A stretch of DNA of 23,397 bases from JAKEHA01 sp035687255 (GTDB lineage Bacteria; Krumholzibacteriota; Krumholzibacteriia; WVZY01; JAKEHA01): the NCBI GenBank assembly GCA_035687255.1, contig DASRYI010000318.1, positions 1 to 23,397 on the forward strand, given 5' to 3'. The translations under genes and the position numbers were made by a program. The notes under the pieces are model-generated. The model was not told the origin of the DNA, made no database searches, and saw only the letters and a program-made list of their open reading frames with translations. Every line of letters starts with the position of its first letter. Positions within the stretch are counted from its first letter, which is position 1. This document shows positions 7,946-14,785 of this stretch, piece by piece.

Positions 7946-8488
7946 ATGCGAAGGCACATGATCTCTTTGACTCTCGCCGCTTGGGTCGTCTTGGCACTCG
8001 CGGCGGGGGCGTTTGCGAGAAGCCTGACAATTGATATTTCCATGCAGGCTGTGACCACACACGAAGGCGCACGCGGCGATTCCTACGTTGTGACGTTCGA
8101 TCTGCCGGCGGACCTCGTTGGCAAGCGCCTCGACACCGTGCTCTTCGATTTCGTCGTGGATGCGACACCCACGAGTGAGGCCGAAGCCGAGGGGTCGCCA
8201 TTCGTCGGGGTGTATCCACTGACTACGGCGGCTACGGGCTCCAGTCTTCAGTACAAGACCGACGTCCCGTCGGTCCGACCCATTGTGATGGGGCAGGGAC
8301 AGAAGGTACAGCTGGACGTAACGGACGTCGTCAAGGGCTGGATTGCGAACCCGTCGTCCAATCATGGACTTGTCATCGGCACGCCTGCCGGGCTTGATGT
8401 GGCGGCGGTCACCTTGAAGAGCGGCACAACCCTCCACGTCATGTTCTACTATCGGAACCGAACTGGAGGGCGGCTATCGACAAAATAG
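7946..8488 (+). CDS. Exported DNRLRE-like domain protein
   Basis: A 180-residue exported protein. Residues 1-25 are a signal peptide (MRRHMISLTLAAWVVLALAAGAFA). The rest is a single beta-rich domain whose core, LDVTDVVKGWIANPSSNHGLVIG, matches the signature of DNRLRE-type domains, found on secreted proteins and in some cases thought to bind carbohydrate or aid cell-surface attachment. The ATG at 7946 sits 13 bases after the subtilase stop, preceded by GGGGCGGGA, so the two genes are almost certainly one transcript. There is no sorting domain of its own, so it may be released or associate with the protease. The stop is only seven bases before the second moxR repeat, which makes this the last gene of the inserted block. 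Confidence 0.8.
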   Translation: MRRHMISLTLAAWVVLALAAGAFARSLTIDISMQAVTTHEGARGDSYVVTFDLPADLVGKRLDTVLFDFVVDATPTSEAEAEGSPFVGVYPLTTAATGSSLQYKTDVPSVRPIVMGQGQKVQLDVTDVVKGWIANPSSNHGLVIGTPAGLDVAAVTLKSGTTLHVMFYYRNRTGGRLSTK

Positions 8489-8495
8489 GCCGTCT

Positions 8496-8664
8496 GGTGC
8501 GCGCCGTGATGAACGGCCGTCCCATCCCCAGCGTCGAAGACATCCGCGCCATCGCCCACCCCGTCCTGCGTCACCGCATCGTGACCAACTTCAACGCCGA
8601 CGCCGACGGCATCTCCACCGACGACATCATCGACATGTTGCTGGAGGGCGTGGAGGAGTAGGTT
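8496..8664 (+). pseudogene. Detached 3' end of moxR (direct repeat, copy 2)
   Basis: Codons 277-330 and the stop of moxR are repeated here with four substitutions, one of them changing an amino acid (Asn to Asp). There is no start codon, ribosome site or AAA+ core upstream; the preceding bases belong to the DNRLRE gene in another frame. The frame is intact through VRAVMNGRPIPSVEDIRA to LLEGVEE-stop. That most differences are silent suggests the two copies diverged while both were still under coding selection, that is, in two different full-length moxR genes, before being brought together. Confidence 0.92.
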
Positions 8665-8674
8665 CCCACGGACT

Positions 8675-8721
8675 GCCGGGCCAGGTTGCCACCGAACTGG
8701 AGGCGGGTTGGCCCACCCGGC
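8675..8721 (+). other. Hairpin after the moxR remnant
   Basis: GCCGGG (8675-8680) pairs with CCCGGC (8716-8721). An overlapping alternative is GGGCCA (8678-8683) with TGGCCC (8709-8714), enclosing CCAG/CTGG. It begins 14 bases past the remnant's stop and could be the old moxR terminator, but no T-run follows. Beyond it, the rest of 8665-8888 shows only the promoter at 8725. Confidence 0.4.
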
Positions 8722-8724
8722 TCC

Positions 8725-8752
8725 TTGAACATCGATCCAGAAGTGCTAGACT
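8725..8752 (+). promoter_or_regulatory. Promoter of the propeller-repeat gene
   Basis: TTGAAC (8725-8730) is separated by 16 bases from TAGACT (8747-8752). The -10 is extended by TGC directly upstream. Transcription would start near 8759, leaving a leader of about 130 bases before the ATG at 8889, which has a strong TAAGGAGG site at 8875-8882. Confidence 0.6.
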
Positions 8753-8888
8753 CACTTGACCATTCGTTAGAAAAGCACTGCCTACCGTTTTCCAACCGAG
8801 TTACCGACACCCCTGTGCGTCGGCCGGGTGTCCTGATTTACCCACATACGCCGACGCCGCATCCATCGATGCCGTAAGGAGGCCGCAC

Positions 8889-11297
8889 ATGAAACGCGCG
8901 CTTTTGCTCGGATTGTTGCTTACTCCTCTTTTTATTTGTCCCGTTGTGACTCGTGCCCAGTGGCAACTTGACGGGGCCGCTGTCTCCACAGCAACCGACA
9001 ATCAGGTCCTGCCGACAATCGCTTCCGACGGCGCGGGTGGAGCAATTATCACGTGGGGAGACTCGCGCAATGGCAACTCTGATATCTACGCGCAGCGCAT
9101 CGACCCGTCGGGTGCGGTGCAGTGGACGGCCAACGGAGTGGCTCTGTGCACAGCGGCGTCCGATCAAGCCAACTCGATGATCGTTACCGATGGGACCGGT
9201 GGGGCGATTGTCACCTGGGAGGATCTCCGCAACGGTAACTACGACATCTACGCGCAGCGTATCGATGCATCAGGCGCCGTGCAGTGGACCGCCGACGGAG
9301 TTGCTTTGTGTACGGCGTCGTCCCATCAGCGGTATCCCGTGATTGTTGGGGATGGAGCAGGTGGGGCGGTTGTCAGCTGGGAAGATCTCCGCAACGGTAA
9401 CTACGATATCTACGCGCAGCGCATTGACGCCTCGGGCGCCGTGCAATGGGCCACCGACGGTGTCGCCGCGTGTACCGCCGGGTCCGGTCAATACAACGTC
9501 AGGATCGCCTCGGACGGGACCGGGGGCGCAATCGTGACCTGGGATGATCTCCGGAGCACGACGTTCAATCACATCTACGCACAGCGGATCGACGCCTCGG
9601 GCGCGGTGGTATGGACCACCAACGGAGTTGCGCTTTGCACCGCTGCCAACGGCCAGTACGTTCCCGCGATCATTCCGGACGGCGCCGGCGGGGCGATTGT
9701 GGCCTGGCAGGACTTCCGGAGCCTTCACTACGACATCTACGCACAGCGGGTCAACGCCTCGGGGGTGGTGCTGTGGACAACCGATGGCGTTCCCGTGAGC
9801 ACCGACGATCCGTCCCACCAGGACTACCCCACGATCGTGTCGGACGGAGCGGGCGGAGCGATTATCACGTGGCAGGACTCCCGAAACCTCGCGCCCGATG
9901 GCTGGGATATCTACGCGCAACGCGTGAACACCAACGGGACCGCCCTGTGGACGACGGACGGGGTTGCCCTCTGCAATGCCCCCGGCGATCAGCAGTATCC
10001 CATCATCGTTTCGGATGGGGCCGGCGGAGCGGCGGTCACCTGGTACGACCACCGAAACGGCACCGACAACGATGTCTACGCACAACGCGTTGACGCTTCG
10101 GGGATGGTCCAGTGGACGACCGACGGGCTTGCGCTGTGCACGGCCGTGGGTGATCAGGTTTCTCCAACCCTGGTTTCAGACGGGATCGGCGGCGCGACCG
10201 TGACCTGGCAGGATTCCCGGGGTGGCGACGACGACATCTACGCCCAGCGCATCGAGGGGAGTGGGGACTGGTATGCCGCCCCGGTACTGGTTTCGGTCAA
10301 GGATGTTCCCGGCGACCAGGGTGGCCATGTGAAGGTGAACTGGCTCGCAAGCGGATACGACGTGGCCGGCCAGCGCATCATCACGCGCTATTCGGTGTGG
10401 CGCGCGACCGACGCAGCAGCCGCGGCCAATGCGATGAAGCAGGGCACCGCGGTGCGAGGCCCCTCCGATGTGCCGGGTGATTTTCAGGGCACGGCGGTAT
10501 GGACCCAGCACGCGAACGGGACCGATTATTTCTGGGAATGGCTCGCCAACATCGACGCGCACTACTTTTCGGCGTACAGCTACACCGCGTCGACGGGGAG
10601 CGATTCAACCAGTGTGAGTTCATATGACGAGAGTTATCTCGTGAGTGCTCACACCGGGGATCCGTTCGTGTTCTTCGATTCCAATGTCATGAGCGGTCAT
10701 TCGGTGGACAACCTCGCACCGCCGGCACCGCTCTATCTGACGGCGCAACGTGTGGCCGGCGACGTTCAACTGCACTGGCGTGCCGTGAATGTGTCCGATC
10801 TGAGGGATTACGCTGTCTACCGGGCGACGTCGTCCGGCGTCACACCGGTTCCCATCAACTTTCTCTCGAACGAACCGGACACAATCTACGTGGACGCGGA
10901 TGCGCCTACGAGCACGCTCCACTACATCGTGACTGCGTATGACGTGCACGAGAATCAGAGCGTGCCCTCGAACGAGGCGGTGGTGTCAGGAGCAACGACG
11001 GTAGGCGACACGCCCCCGGTAACGACACTGGTGATGCTGCAGAATGTCCCCAACCCGTTTGCGACGTCGACCCGGCTCGAGATCGGTCTGCCTTCGGCCG
11101 CGGCGGTTCAAATTGAACTCTACGACGTGACGGGCCGGCGGGTACGCACGATGAAGGTAGCGGGAGTGAAAGGCTGGCAGGCGGTAACCTTTGCGTCACT
11201 CGGTGACGACGGGGCGCCCCTGGTGAGTGGCGTGTACTTCTGCCGTATACGGTCGAGCGGCGTCACGGTGACGCGCAAGATGGTGATCGCGCGCTAA
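8889..11297 (+). CDS. Exported protein with eight propeller-like repeats and a C-terminal sorting domain
   Basis: An 802-residue exported protein. Residues 1-23 form a signal peptide (MKRALLLGLLLTPLFICPVVTRA). Residues 25-457 are eight tandem repeats of about 54 residues with the consensus WTxDGVALCTA...IVSDGAGGAIVTWxDxRNG..DIYAQRIDASGAVQ, each with about four strands, as in beta-propeller blades. Residues about 460-700 contain two fibronectin-III-like units (KVNWLASG...YSVWRATD and APLYLTAQRVAGDVQLHWRAV...YAVYRATS). Residues about 715-802 are the NVPNPFATSTRLEI...GVYFCRIRSSGVTVTRKMVIAR sorting domain also found on the subtilase. TAAGGAGG six bases before the ATG fixes the start. It is probably a surface adhesin or binding protein. 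Its stop is 40 bases from the end of the convergent mgtE gene. Confidence 0.9.
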   Translation: MKRALLLGLLLTPLFICPVVTRAQWQLDGAAVSTATDNQVLPTIASDGAGGAIITWGDSRNGNSDIYAQRIDPSGAVQWTANGVALCTAASDQANSMIVTDGTGGAIVTWEDLRNGNYDIYAQRIDASGAVQWTADGVALCTASSHQRYPVIVGDGAGGAVVSWEDLRNGNYDIYAQRIDASGAVQWATDGVAACTAGSGQYNVRIASDGTGGAIVTWDDLRSTTFNHIYAQRIDASGAVVWTTNGVALCTAANGQYVPAIIPDGAGGAIVAWQDFRSLHYDIYAQRVNASGVVLWTTDGVPVSTDDPSHQDYPTIVSDGAGGAIITWQDSRNLAPDGWDIYAQRVNTNGTALWTTDGVALCNAPGDQQYPIIVSDGAGGAAVTWYDHRNGTDNDVYAQRVDASGMVQWTTDGLALCTAVGDQVSPTLVSDGIGGATVTWQDSRGGDDDIYAQRIEGSGDWYAAPVLVSVKDVPGDQGGHVKVNWLASGYDVAGQRIITRYSVWRATDAAAAANAMKQGTAVRGPSDVPGDFQGTAVWTQHANGTDYFWEWLANIDAHYFSAYSYTASTGSDSTSVSSYDESYLVSAHTGDPFVFFDSNVMSGHSVDNLAPPAPLYLTAQRVAGDVQLHWRAVNVSDLRDYAVYRATSSGVTPVPINFLSNEPDTIYVDADAPTSTLHYIVTAYDVHENQSVPSNEAVVSGATTVGDTPPVTTLVMLQNVPNPFATSTRLEIGLPSAAAVQIELYDVTGRRVRTMKVAGVKGWQAVTFASLGDDGAPLVSGVYFCRIRSSGVTVTRKMVIAR
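8961..10260 (+). repeat. Eight tandem ~162-bp coding repeats
   Basis: The repeats of the propeller protein are visible in the DNA with a period near 162 bases. Neighbouring units two and three are especially close: GATCTCCGCAACGGTAACTA recurs 162 bases apart near 9222 and 9384. This suggests recent unit duplication. Later units vary slightly in length (for example an added PDG in unit six). Confidence 0.85.
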
Positions 11298-11337
11298 ACG
11301 CGTGTTTCGGATGGCCAAAGACGCGGTCTGCGGGGAC

Positions 11338-12666
11338 TTACAACAGCTTCCCGCTCAGGAACAGAATTGCCACCGTGAAGTAGATGACGAGCCCGGTGAC
11401 GTCCACGAGCGTGGCGACGAAGGGGGCGGAAGCGGTGGCGGGGTCGATCTTGAACTTGCGCAGAATGAACGGCAGCAGTGACCCTACCAGCGTGCCGAAC
11501 ATGATCACGCCGATCAGACTGAAGAACACGGTGAAAGCGATATACAGGTAGTGCGGTCCGTACACAGGTTTGACGGCCTGCCAGATGATCACGCGCAGAA
11601 AGCCGATCGCCCCCAGCACGCTGCCCAGCATCAATCCGGTCAGAAACTCGCGCTGCATCACACGCCACCAATCGCGCAGTTTGAGTTCGCCCAGCGCCAT
11701 GGCACGGATCACCAGCGTGGACGCCTGCGATCCGGAGTTACCACCGCTGGATATAATGAGGGGCACGAACAGCGCCAGCACCACTGCGCGCGCAATTTCA
11801 TCCTCGAAGTACGCCATGGCGGTGGCGGTCAGCATTTCGCCGACAAACAGTGCCGCCAGCCAGCCAATACGCTTCTTCACCATCTCGAGATGGGTGAGTG
11901 AGAGATAGGGCGCACCCAGAGCGGCGGTACCACCCATCTTCTGGATGTCCTCCGTGGCCTCTTCTTCGACGACGTCGACGATGTCGTCGACGGTGACAAT
12001 ACCCTTCATGTGATGCTGCGCATCCACCACGGGGATGGCGATGAGGTCGTGCTCGGCGAAGATGTGGCTCACCTTTTCCTGGTCCATCTGCTCATCCACG
12101 GTGATGACGTCGGTGCGCATCACGTTCCTGACCAGTTTGTCGGGCGCGGCCGCCAGCAATTCACGAAACGAAACCACACCCTGCAGTGTGTGATCCTGCG
12201 TCACCACATATGCGTAGTAGATGAGTTCCAGGTGTTCGCGAACCTGGCGCCGCAGATATGCAATCGCTTCGTCCACGCTCATGTCGGGACGCAGGCGCGC
12301 GTAGCGCGGATTCATGAGACCGCCGGCGCGGTCTTCCGCGTAGGCCAGCAGCGCCGATACCTCGCGGCGCGTAAAGTCGTCGAGCAGGTCGAGCAACTGC
12401 GGCCGCATTTCCTCCGATGCGGCCTGGATCACGTCCGCCGCGTCATCGGGCGGAATCAGGCGCATCCAGCGGCGGCGGTCCTGGGGCGGGAGGGCGGCCA
12501 GTAGTTCGGCGGCCTCGGTCCCGTCGAGCGAGAGGAAGAATTCCTCCGCCTGGTCCGGGGACAGCAGACCAAAGCCGAGCACGCGCTCGTCCGCGGACAA
12601 CACCACCCAGGCGTTGCGCAGATCGTCGATGGCGAGTCGGTCGGAACGCTCGTCGGTGGTCGTCAT
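11338..12666 (-). CDS. mgtE: MgtE-family magnesium channel
   Basis: A 442-residue inner-membrane Mg2+ channel. The N-terminal helical MgtE_N domain spans about 25-118. Two CBS domains follow (about 119-240, ending GIVTVDDIVDVVEEEATEDIQKMGG); in the family these sense cytoplasmic Mg2+ and close the gate. The membrane part (about 265-440) has five helices and the family signatures SGGNSGSQAS (307-316) and DPATASAPFVATLVDVTG (408-425), whose acidic residues line the pore. The frame is open far upstream, but the ATG at 12666 fits the family N-terminus and is preceded by GAGGGA with eight-base spacing. A good promoter lies upstream. The leader of about 32 bases is too short for an M-box riboswitch, so regulation is likely through the CBS domains. 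Confidence 0.95.
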   Translation of the reverse strand: MTTTDERSDRLAIDDLRNAWVVLSADERVLGFGLLSPDQAEEFFLSLDGTEAAELLAALPPQDRRRWMRLIPPDDAADVIQAASEEMRPQLLDLLDDFTRREVSALLAYAEDRAGGLMNPRYARLRPDMSVDEAIAYLRRQVREHLELIYYAYVVTQDHTLQGVVSFRELLAAAPDKLVRNVMRTDVITVDEQMDQEKVSHIFAEHDLIAIPVVDAQHHMKGIVTVDDIVDVVEEEATEDIQKMGGTAALGAPYLSLTHLEMVKKRIGWLAALFVGEMLTATAMAYFEDEIARAVVLALFVPLIISSGGNSGSQASTLVIRAMALGELKLRDWWRVMQREFLTGLMLGSVLGAIGFLRVIIWQAVKPVYGPHYLYIAFTVFFSLIGVIMFGTLVGSLLPFILRKFKIDPATASAPFVATLVDVTGLVIYFTVAILFLSGKLL

Positions 12667-12704
12667 GGCCTGATTCCCTCGAAAAACAACGTCATTGCGC
12701 GGAG

Positions 12705-12733
12705 AGTCTAAAGGCGCCCCGCATGAATGCCAA
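12705..12733 (-). promoter_or_regulatory. Promoter of mgtE
   Basis: On the minus strand TTGGCA (12733-12728) and TAGACT (12710-12705) are separated by 17 bases, a standard sigma-70 layout. Transcription would start near 12698, about 32 bases before the ATG. Confidence 0.65.
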
Positions 12734-12756
12734 TCGCAAACCGCCCGTACGGTGTG

Positions 12757-12762
12757 TATAAT
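12757..12762 (+). promoter_or_regulatory. TATAAT -10 box giving a leaderless acyltransferase message
   Basis: A perfect TATAAT is followed by six bases and then the ATG at 12769, placing the expected transcription start on the A of the start codon. There is no Shine-Dalgarno sequence in the preceding 20 bases. The -35 region (12734-12739, TCGCAA) is weak. Confidence 0.6.
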
Positions 12763-12768
12763 CCGCCC

Positions 12769-13233
12769 ATGGCTGAACCGCGTAAGCTCCACACCGGCAT
12801 TGTGAATGTGACCTTCGGCGAGGGCTGCACCATCGTCGAGCCGTGCAATCTTTACGGATGCTCCATCGGGGACGGCTCCTTTGTGGGCCCGTTCGTGGAG
12901 GTCCAGAAGCAGGTGACCATCGGCAAGCGCGCGCGCATCCAGTCGCACGCCTTCATCTGTGAACTGGTCACCATCGGCGACGACTGCTTCATCTCCCACG
13001 GGGCCATGTTCATCAACGACCTGTTCCAGATCGGCGGGCCGGCCTGGGGCCAGGATCACCTGTGGCAGCCCACGAAGATCGGCAACAAGGTGTCGATCGG
13101 CACCAACGCCACCATTCTTCCGGTCTCTATCTGCGACAACGTGGTGGTCGGAGCGGGCTCCGTGGTCACGAAGGACATCACGGTTCCGGGCATCTATGCG
13201 GGCAATCCCGCGAGGCTGATCCGGAAACTATGA
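12769..13233 (+). CDS. Hexapeptide-repeat (left-handed beta-helix) acyltransferase
   Basis: A 154-residue cytoplasmic enzyme built almost wholly of hexapeptide repeats ([IV]-G-x-x-x-x: CSIGDGSFVG, VTIGKRARIQ, VTIGDDCFIS, TKIGNKVSIGTNATI, VVVGAGSVVTKD), closing with VPGIYAGNPARLIRKL. This is the layout of sugar N-acetyltransferases of the WlbB/WbpD and related groups, which transfer acetyl from acetyl-CoA to an amino group of a nucleotide sugar as trimers. The exact substrate cannot be read from the sequence. The start is the ATG placed six bases after TATAAT. The stop overlaps the next ATG (ATGA at 13230-13233), so the two are translationally coupled. The neighbour with a glycosyltransferase-like fold supports a role in surface polysaccharide or lipopolysaccharide sugars. 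Confidence 0.88.
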   Translation: MAEPRKLHTGIVNVTFGEGCTIVEPCNLYGCSIGDGSFVGPFVEVQKQVTIGKRARIQSHAFICELVTIGDDCFISHGAMFINDLFQIGGPAWGQDHLWQPTKIGNKVSIGTNATILPVSICDNVVVGAGSVVTKDITVPGIYAGNPARLIRKL

Positions 13234-13856
13234 GCCCGGACGTGGTCATCACCGACGCCCCCGCGGCGCCCAGCCGGCTTTCCCCGCAGCAAAGTCCGCC
13301 CCTCCATGTGCTCGTGATTGCACCCTCGCTGGTGCCGGATGAGGGGACTCCCGCGCCGGTCGAGTTCGTCAACGCGCTGGCCGGAGCCGGGATGCGGGTG
13401 ATGTTTGCGGCCGCGGTGGGTCCGCTGCGGACCGAACTCTCCCGCGACGTGCGCTATCTCCTGATCGACGATGCCGGCAACGCGCCCATAAAGACCGCGC
13501 ATGAGCTCTCGCGCATCATCCGCCACCATCAGCCCGACGTCGTGCACTTCCACGGTGCGCGCTGTGCGCTGGTGGGCGCGCTGGCGGTCAAGGCCAGCCA
13601 TGTGGGGTGTGCGCGGGTGATGACACACGTCTCTCCGCTGGGCCGGATCCCCGACTGGATCAAGGGCCCGCTGCTGCGGCGTTGCGCGGACCGGTACTTT
13701 GCCGCCGACGCCACCCTGGGCGCGGAACTGGAGGCGTTGCATGTTCCCCAGGAACGCATCCAGGTGGAATCGGTGCAGCCGGATCACGCCCCTGCGTATG
13801 CCCGCGACTCGATTGCCGCGTATCGGAGCCTGGTGCAATCGGGGGAGTCCAGCTAG
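13230..13856 (+). CDS. Stand-alone N-terminal domain of a GT4-type glycosyltransferase
   Basis: A 208-residue protein that resembles only the first Rossmann half of GT-B, family-4 glycosyltransferases: HVLVIAPSLVPDEGTPAPVEFVNALAGAGMRV, then HHQPDVVHFHGA, then LLRRCADRYFAADATLGAELEALHVPQERIQVES. Family members are usually 350-400 residues and carry the sugar-nucleotide-binding C-terminal half with an E-x7-E motif. That half is absent here, and no other frame downstream supplies it, since the PDZ-thioredoxin gene follows at once. It may be a degenerate enzyme, a partner of a separately encoded half, or a binding protein. It starts inside the acyltransferase stop (ATGA), so coupled translation is likely, and it stops eight bases before the next start. 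Confidence 0.7.
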   Translation: MSPDVVITDAPAAPSRLSPQQSPPLHVLVIAPSLVPDEGTPAPVEFVNALAGAGMRVMFAAAVGPLRTELSRDVRYLLIDDAGNAPIKTAHELSRIIRHHQPDVVHFHGARCALVGALAVKASHVGCARVMTHVSPLGRIPDWIKGPLLRRCADRYFAADATLGAELEALHVPQERIQVESVQPDHAPAYARDSIAAYRSLVQSGESS

Positions 13857-13863
13857 GTTCAAC

Positions 13864-14727
13864 ATGAACGGATTGCGGATCCTCTGCGCTCTCGCGTTGC
13901 TGCTGAGCGCAAGCATGACCGGTTCCGCTGATCCGCCCGCTCCTCTCGCGACGCCCTTCACTCCCGAAAAGTTTGGTATCGGCGCGGTCTTCGTTCAGCC
14001 TGATTCCACGCACGACTTCATTGTGAAGGGTACCTTCGAGAACGGACCGGCAGCTCGCGCGGGTGTAGCGGCCGGCGACACGTTGTTGGAGGTCGACGGC
14101 CAATCGGTGGCCTCGTGGCCTTTCTCGCGGTTGCTGGATTACATCCTTCGCGACCAGCCGCTTTCGATCACGCTAACGGTAAAACGGGGTGCGCAGAGCC
14201 TTAGCTTCCAAATGACGCGGGCGCGTTTCTCCGATATCGCTGCTGGCGCAGGTCTCCGGATCGAAAAGAATCCTGTTACGGGTGGATACATGAGCGTTCC
14301 GGCTGACGCGGCGCCCCCGCTGAAGAAGGGCGACAGGGTCGAATACGAAGGTTTGCTCGATCGCGACTGCAAGCCCACGACGTTTGCATCTGCGGAACGA
14401 CCGACATTCATATACTTCTGGGCGAGCTGGTGTGCACCATGCAAGAGCCTGATCGCCAGGATGAAGGCCGATGAGCCCAGGGCGAACATTCGAGTCATCG
14501 GCGTCAATGTCGACAGGGACTGTACGACCTTTCAGGCCGCGCTTGCGAAGATCGATCCCCCCGGCGAGCAGGTGTGGGCGGGATGGGACGGACGGCTGCC
14601 GCAGGGACTAATGGTTTGCCGGCTTGGAATTCCGATCGGCGCTCTGGTGAGTGAGGACGGTACACTGCTCGACAGCGCGCTGGGTGTGGAAGGCGCTTTT
14701 TCGCTCTTCAGCCAGAACAATCAGTAA
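13864..14727 (+). CDS. Exported PDZ-thioredoxin fusion protein
   Basis: A 287-residue protein with a signal peptide (MNGLRILCALALLLSASMTGSA), so it acts in the periplasm or at the surface. Residues about 37-118 form a PDZ domain (FIVKGTFENGPAARAGVAAGDTLLEVDGQSV), a fold that binds protein C-termini. Residues about 150-280 are thioredoxin-like, with the active site WASWCAPCK (Cys190 and Cys193) and a likely cis-Pro at 257 (GIPIGA). It probably reduces or rearranges disulfides, or transfers reducing power, on proteins recruited by the PDZ domain. A late stretch (LGIPIGALVSEDGTLL) matches TlpA/ResA-type proteins. The ATG at 13864 is chosen because it starts the signal peptide; the frame is open further upstream but overlaps the preceding gene. 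No strong Shine-Dalgarno is seen, and translation may be coupled to the preceding gene. Confidence 0.83.
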   Translation: MNGLRILCALALLLSASMTGSADPPAPLATPFTPEKFGIGAVFVQPDSTHDFIVKGTFENGPAARAGVAAGDTLLEVDGQSVASWPFSRLLDYILRDQPLSITLTVKRGAQSLSFQMTRARFSDIAAGAGLRIEKNPVTGGYMSVPADAAPPLKKGDRVEYEGLLDRDCKPTTFASAERPTFIYFWASWCAPCKSLIARMKADEPRANIRVIGVNVDRDCTTFQAALAKIDPPGEQVWAGWDGRLPQGLMVCRLGIPIGALVSEDGTLLDSALGVEGAFSLFSQNNQ

Positions 14728-14767
14728 GTCGCTCGCGCCGCGATCGCTGGCGTTCTTTCGCGACGCC

Positions 14768-14780
14768 TGTGTATAATCCG
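14768..14780 (+). promoter_or_regulatory. TATAAT promoter element of the DUF58 gene
   Basis: TATAAT (14772-14777) is followed after eight bases by the ATG at 14786. The 13 bases TGTGTATAATCCG are identical to 12753-12765 upstream of the acyltransferase. The message would have a leader of zero to two bases, so the GAGG at 14780-14783 would lie outside it or at its very end. Confidence 0.5.
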
Positions 14781-14785
14781 AGGAC

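Larger units (their letters stand above)
4153..8664. mobile_element. Putative 4.5-kb inserted unit at the moxR 3' end
   Basis: The segment bounded by the two moxR 3'-end repeats carries a long hairpin and three genes for exported proteins. Its left part is clearly lower in GC than moxR (29 and 31 of 60 bases at 5221-5280 and 5581-5640, against 43 of 60 at 3301-3360). Recombination between a circle of 4,512 bp carrying the moxR tail and the chromosomal moxR would produce exactly this arrangement. No integrase, transposase or plasmid gene is inside, so the element would be non-autonomous or the event a one-off homologous recombination. Tandem duplication followed by replacement, or a chimeric assembly, are alternatives. 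Confidence 0.45.

Noticed and set aside
3984..8664. The moxR tail repeat as a pure assembly error
   Set aside because: The copies differ at four sites with a coding-like pattern, and the junction at 8495/8496 joins the tail to unrelated sequence, which a simple overlap error would not create. A chimeric read is still possible, so it is kept as a stated alternative.
11298..11337. Bidirectional terminator between the propeller gene and mgtE
   Set aside because: Only a weak CGCG/CGCG pairing is present and there is no T-run in either direction.
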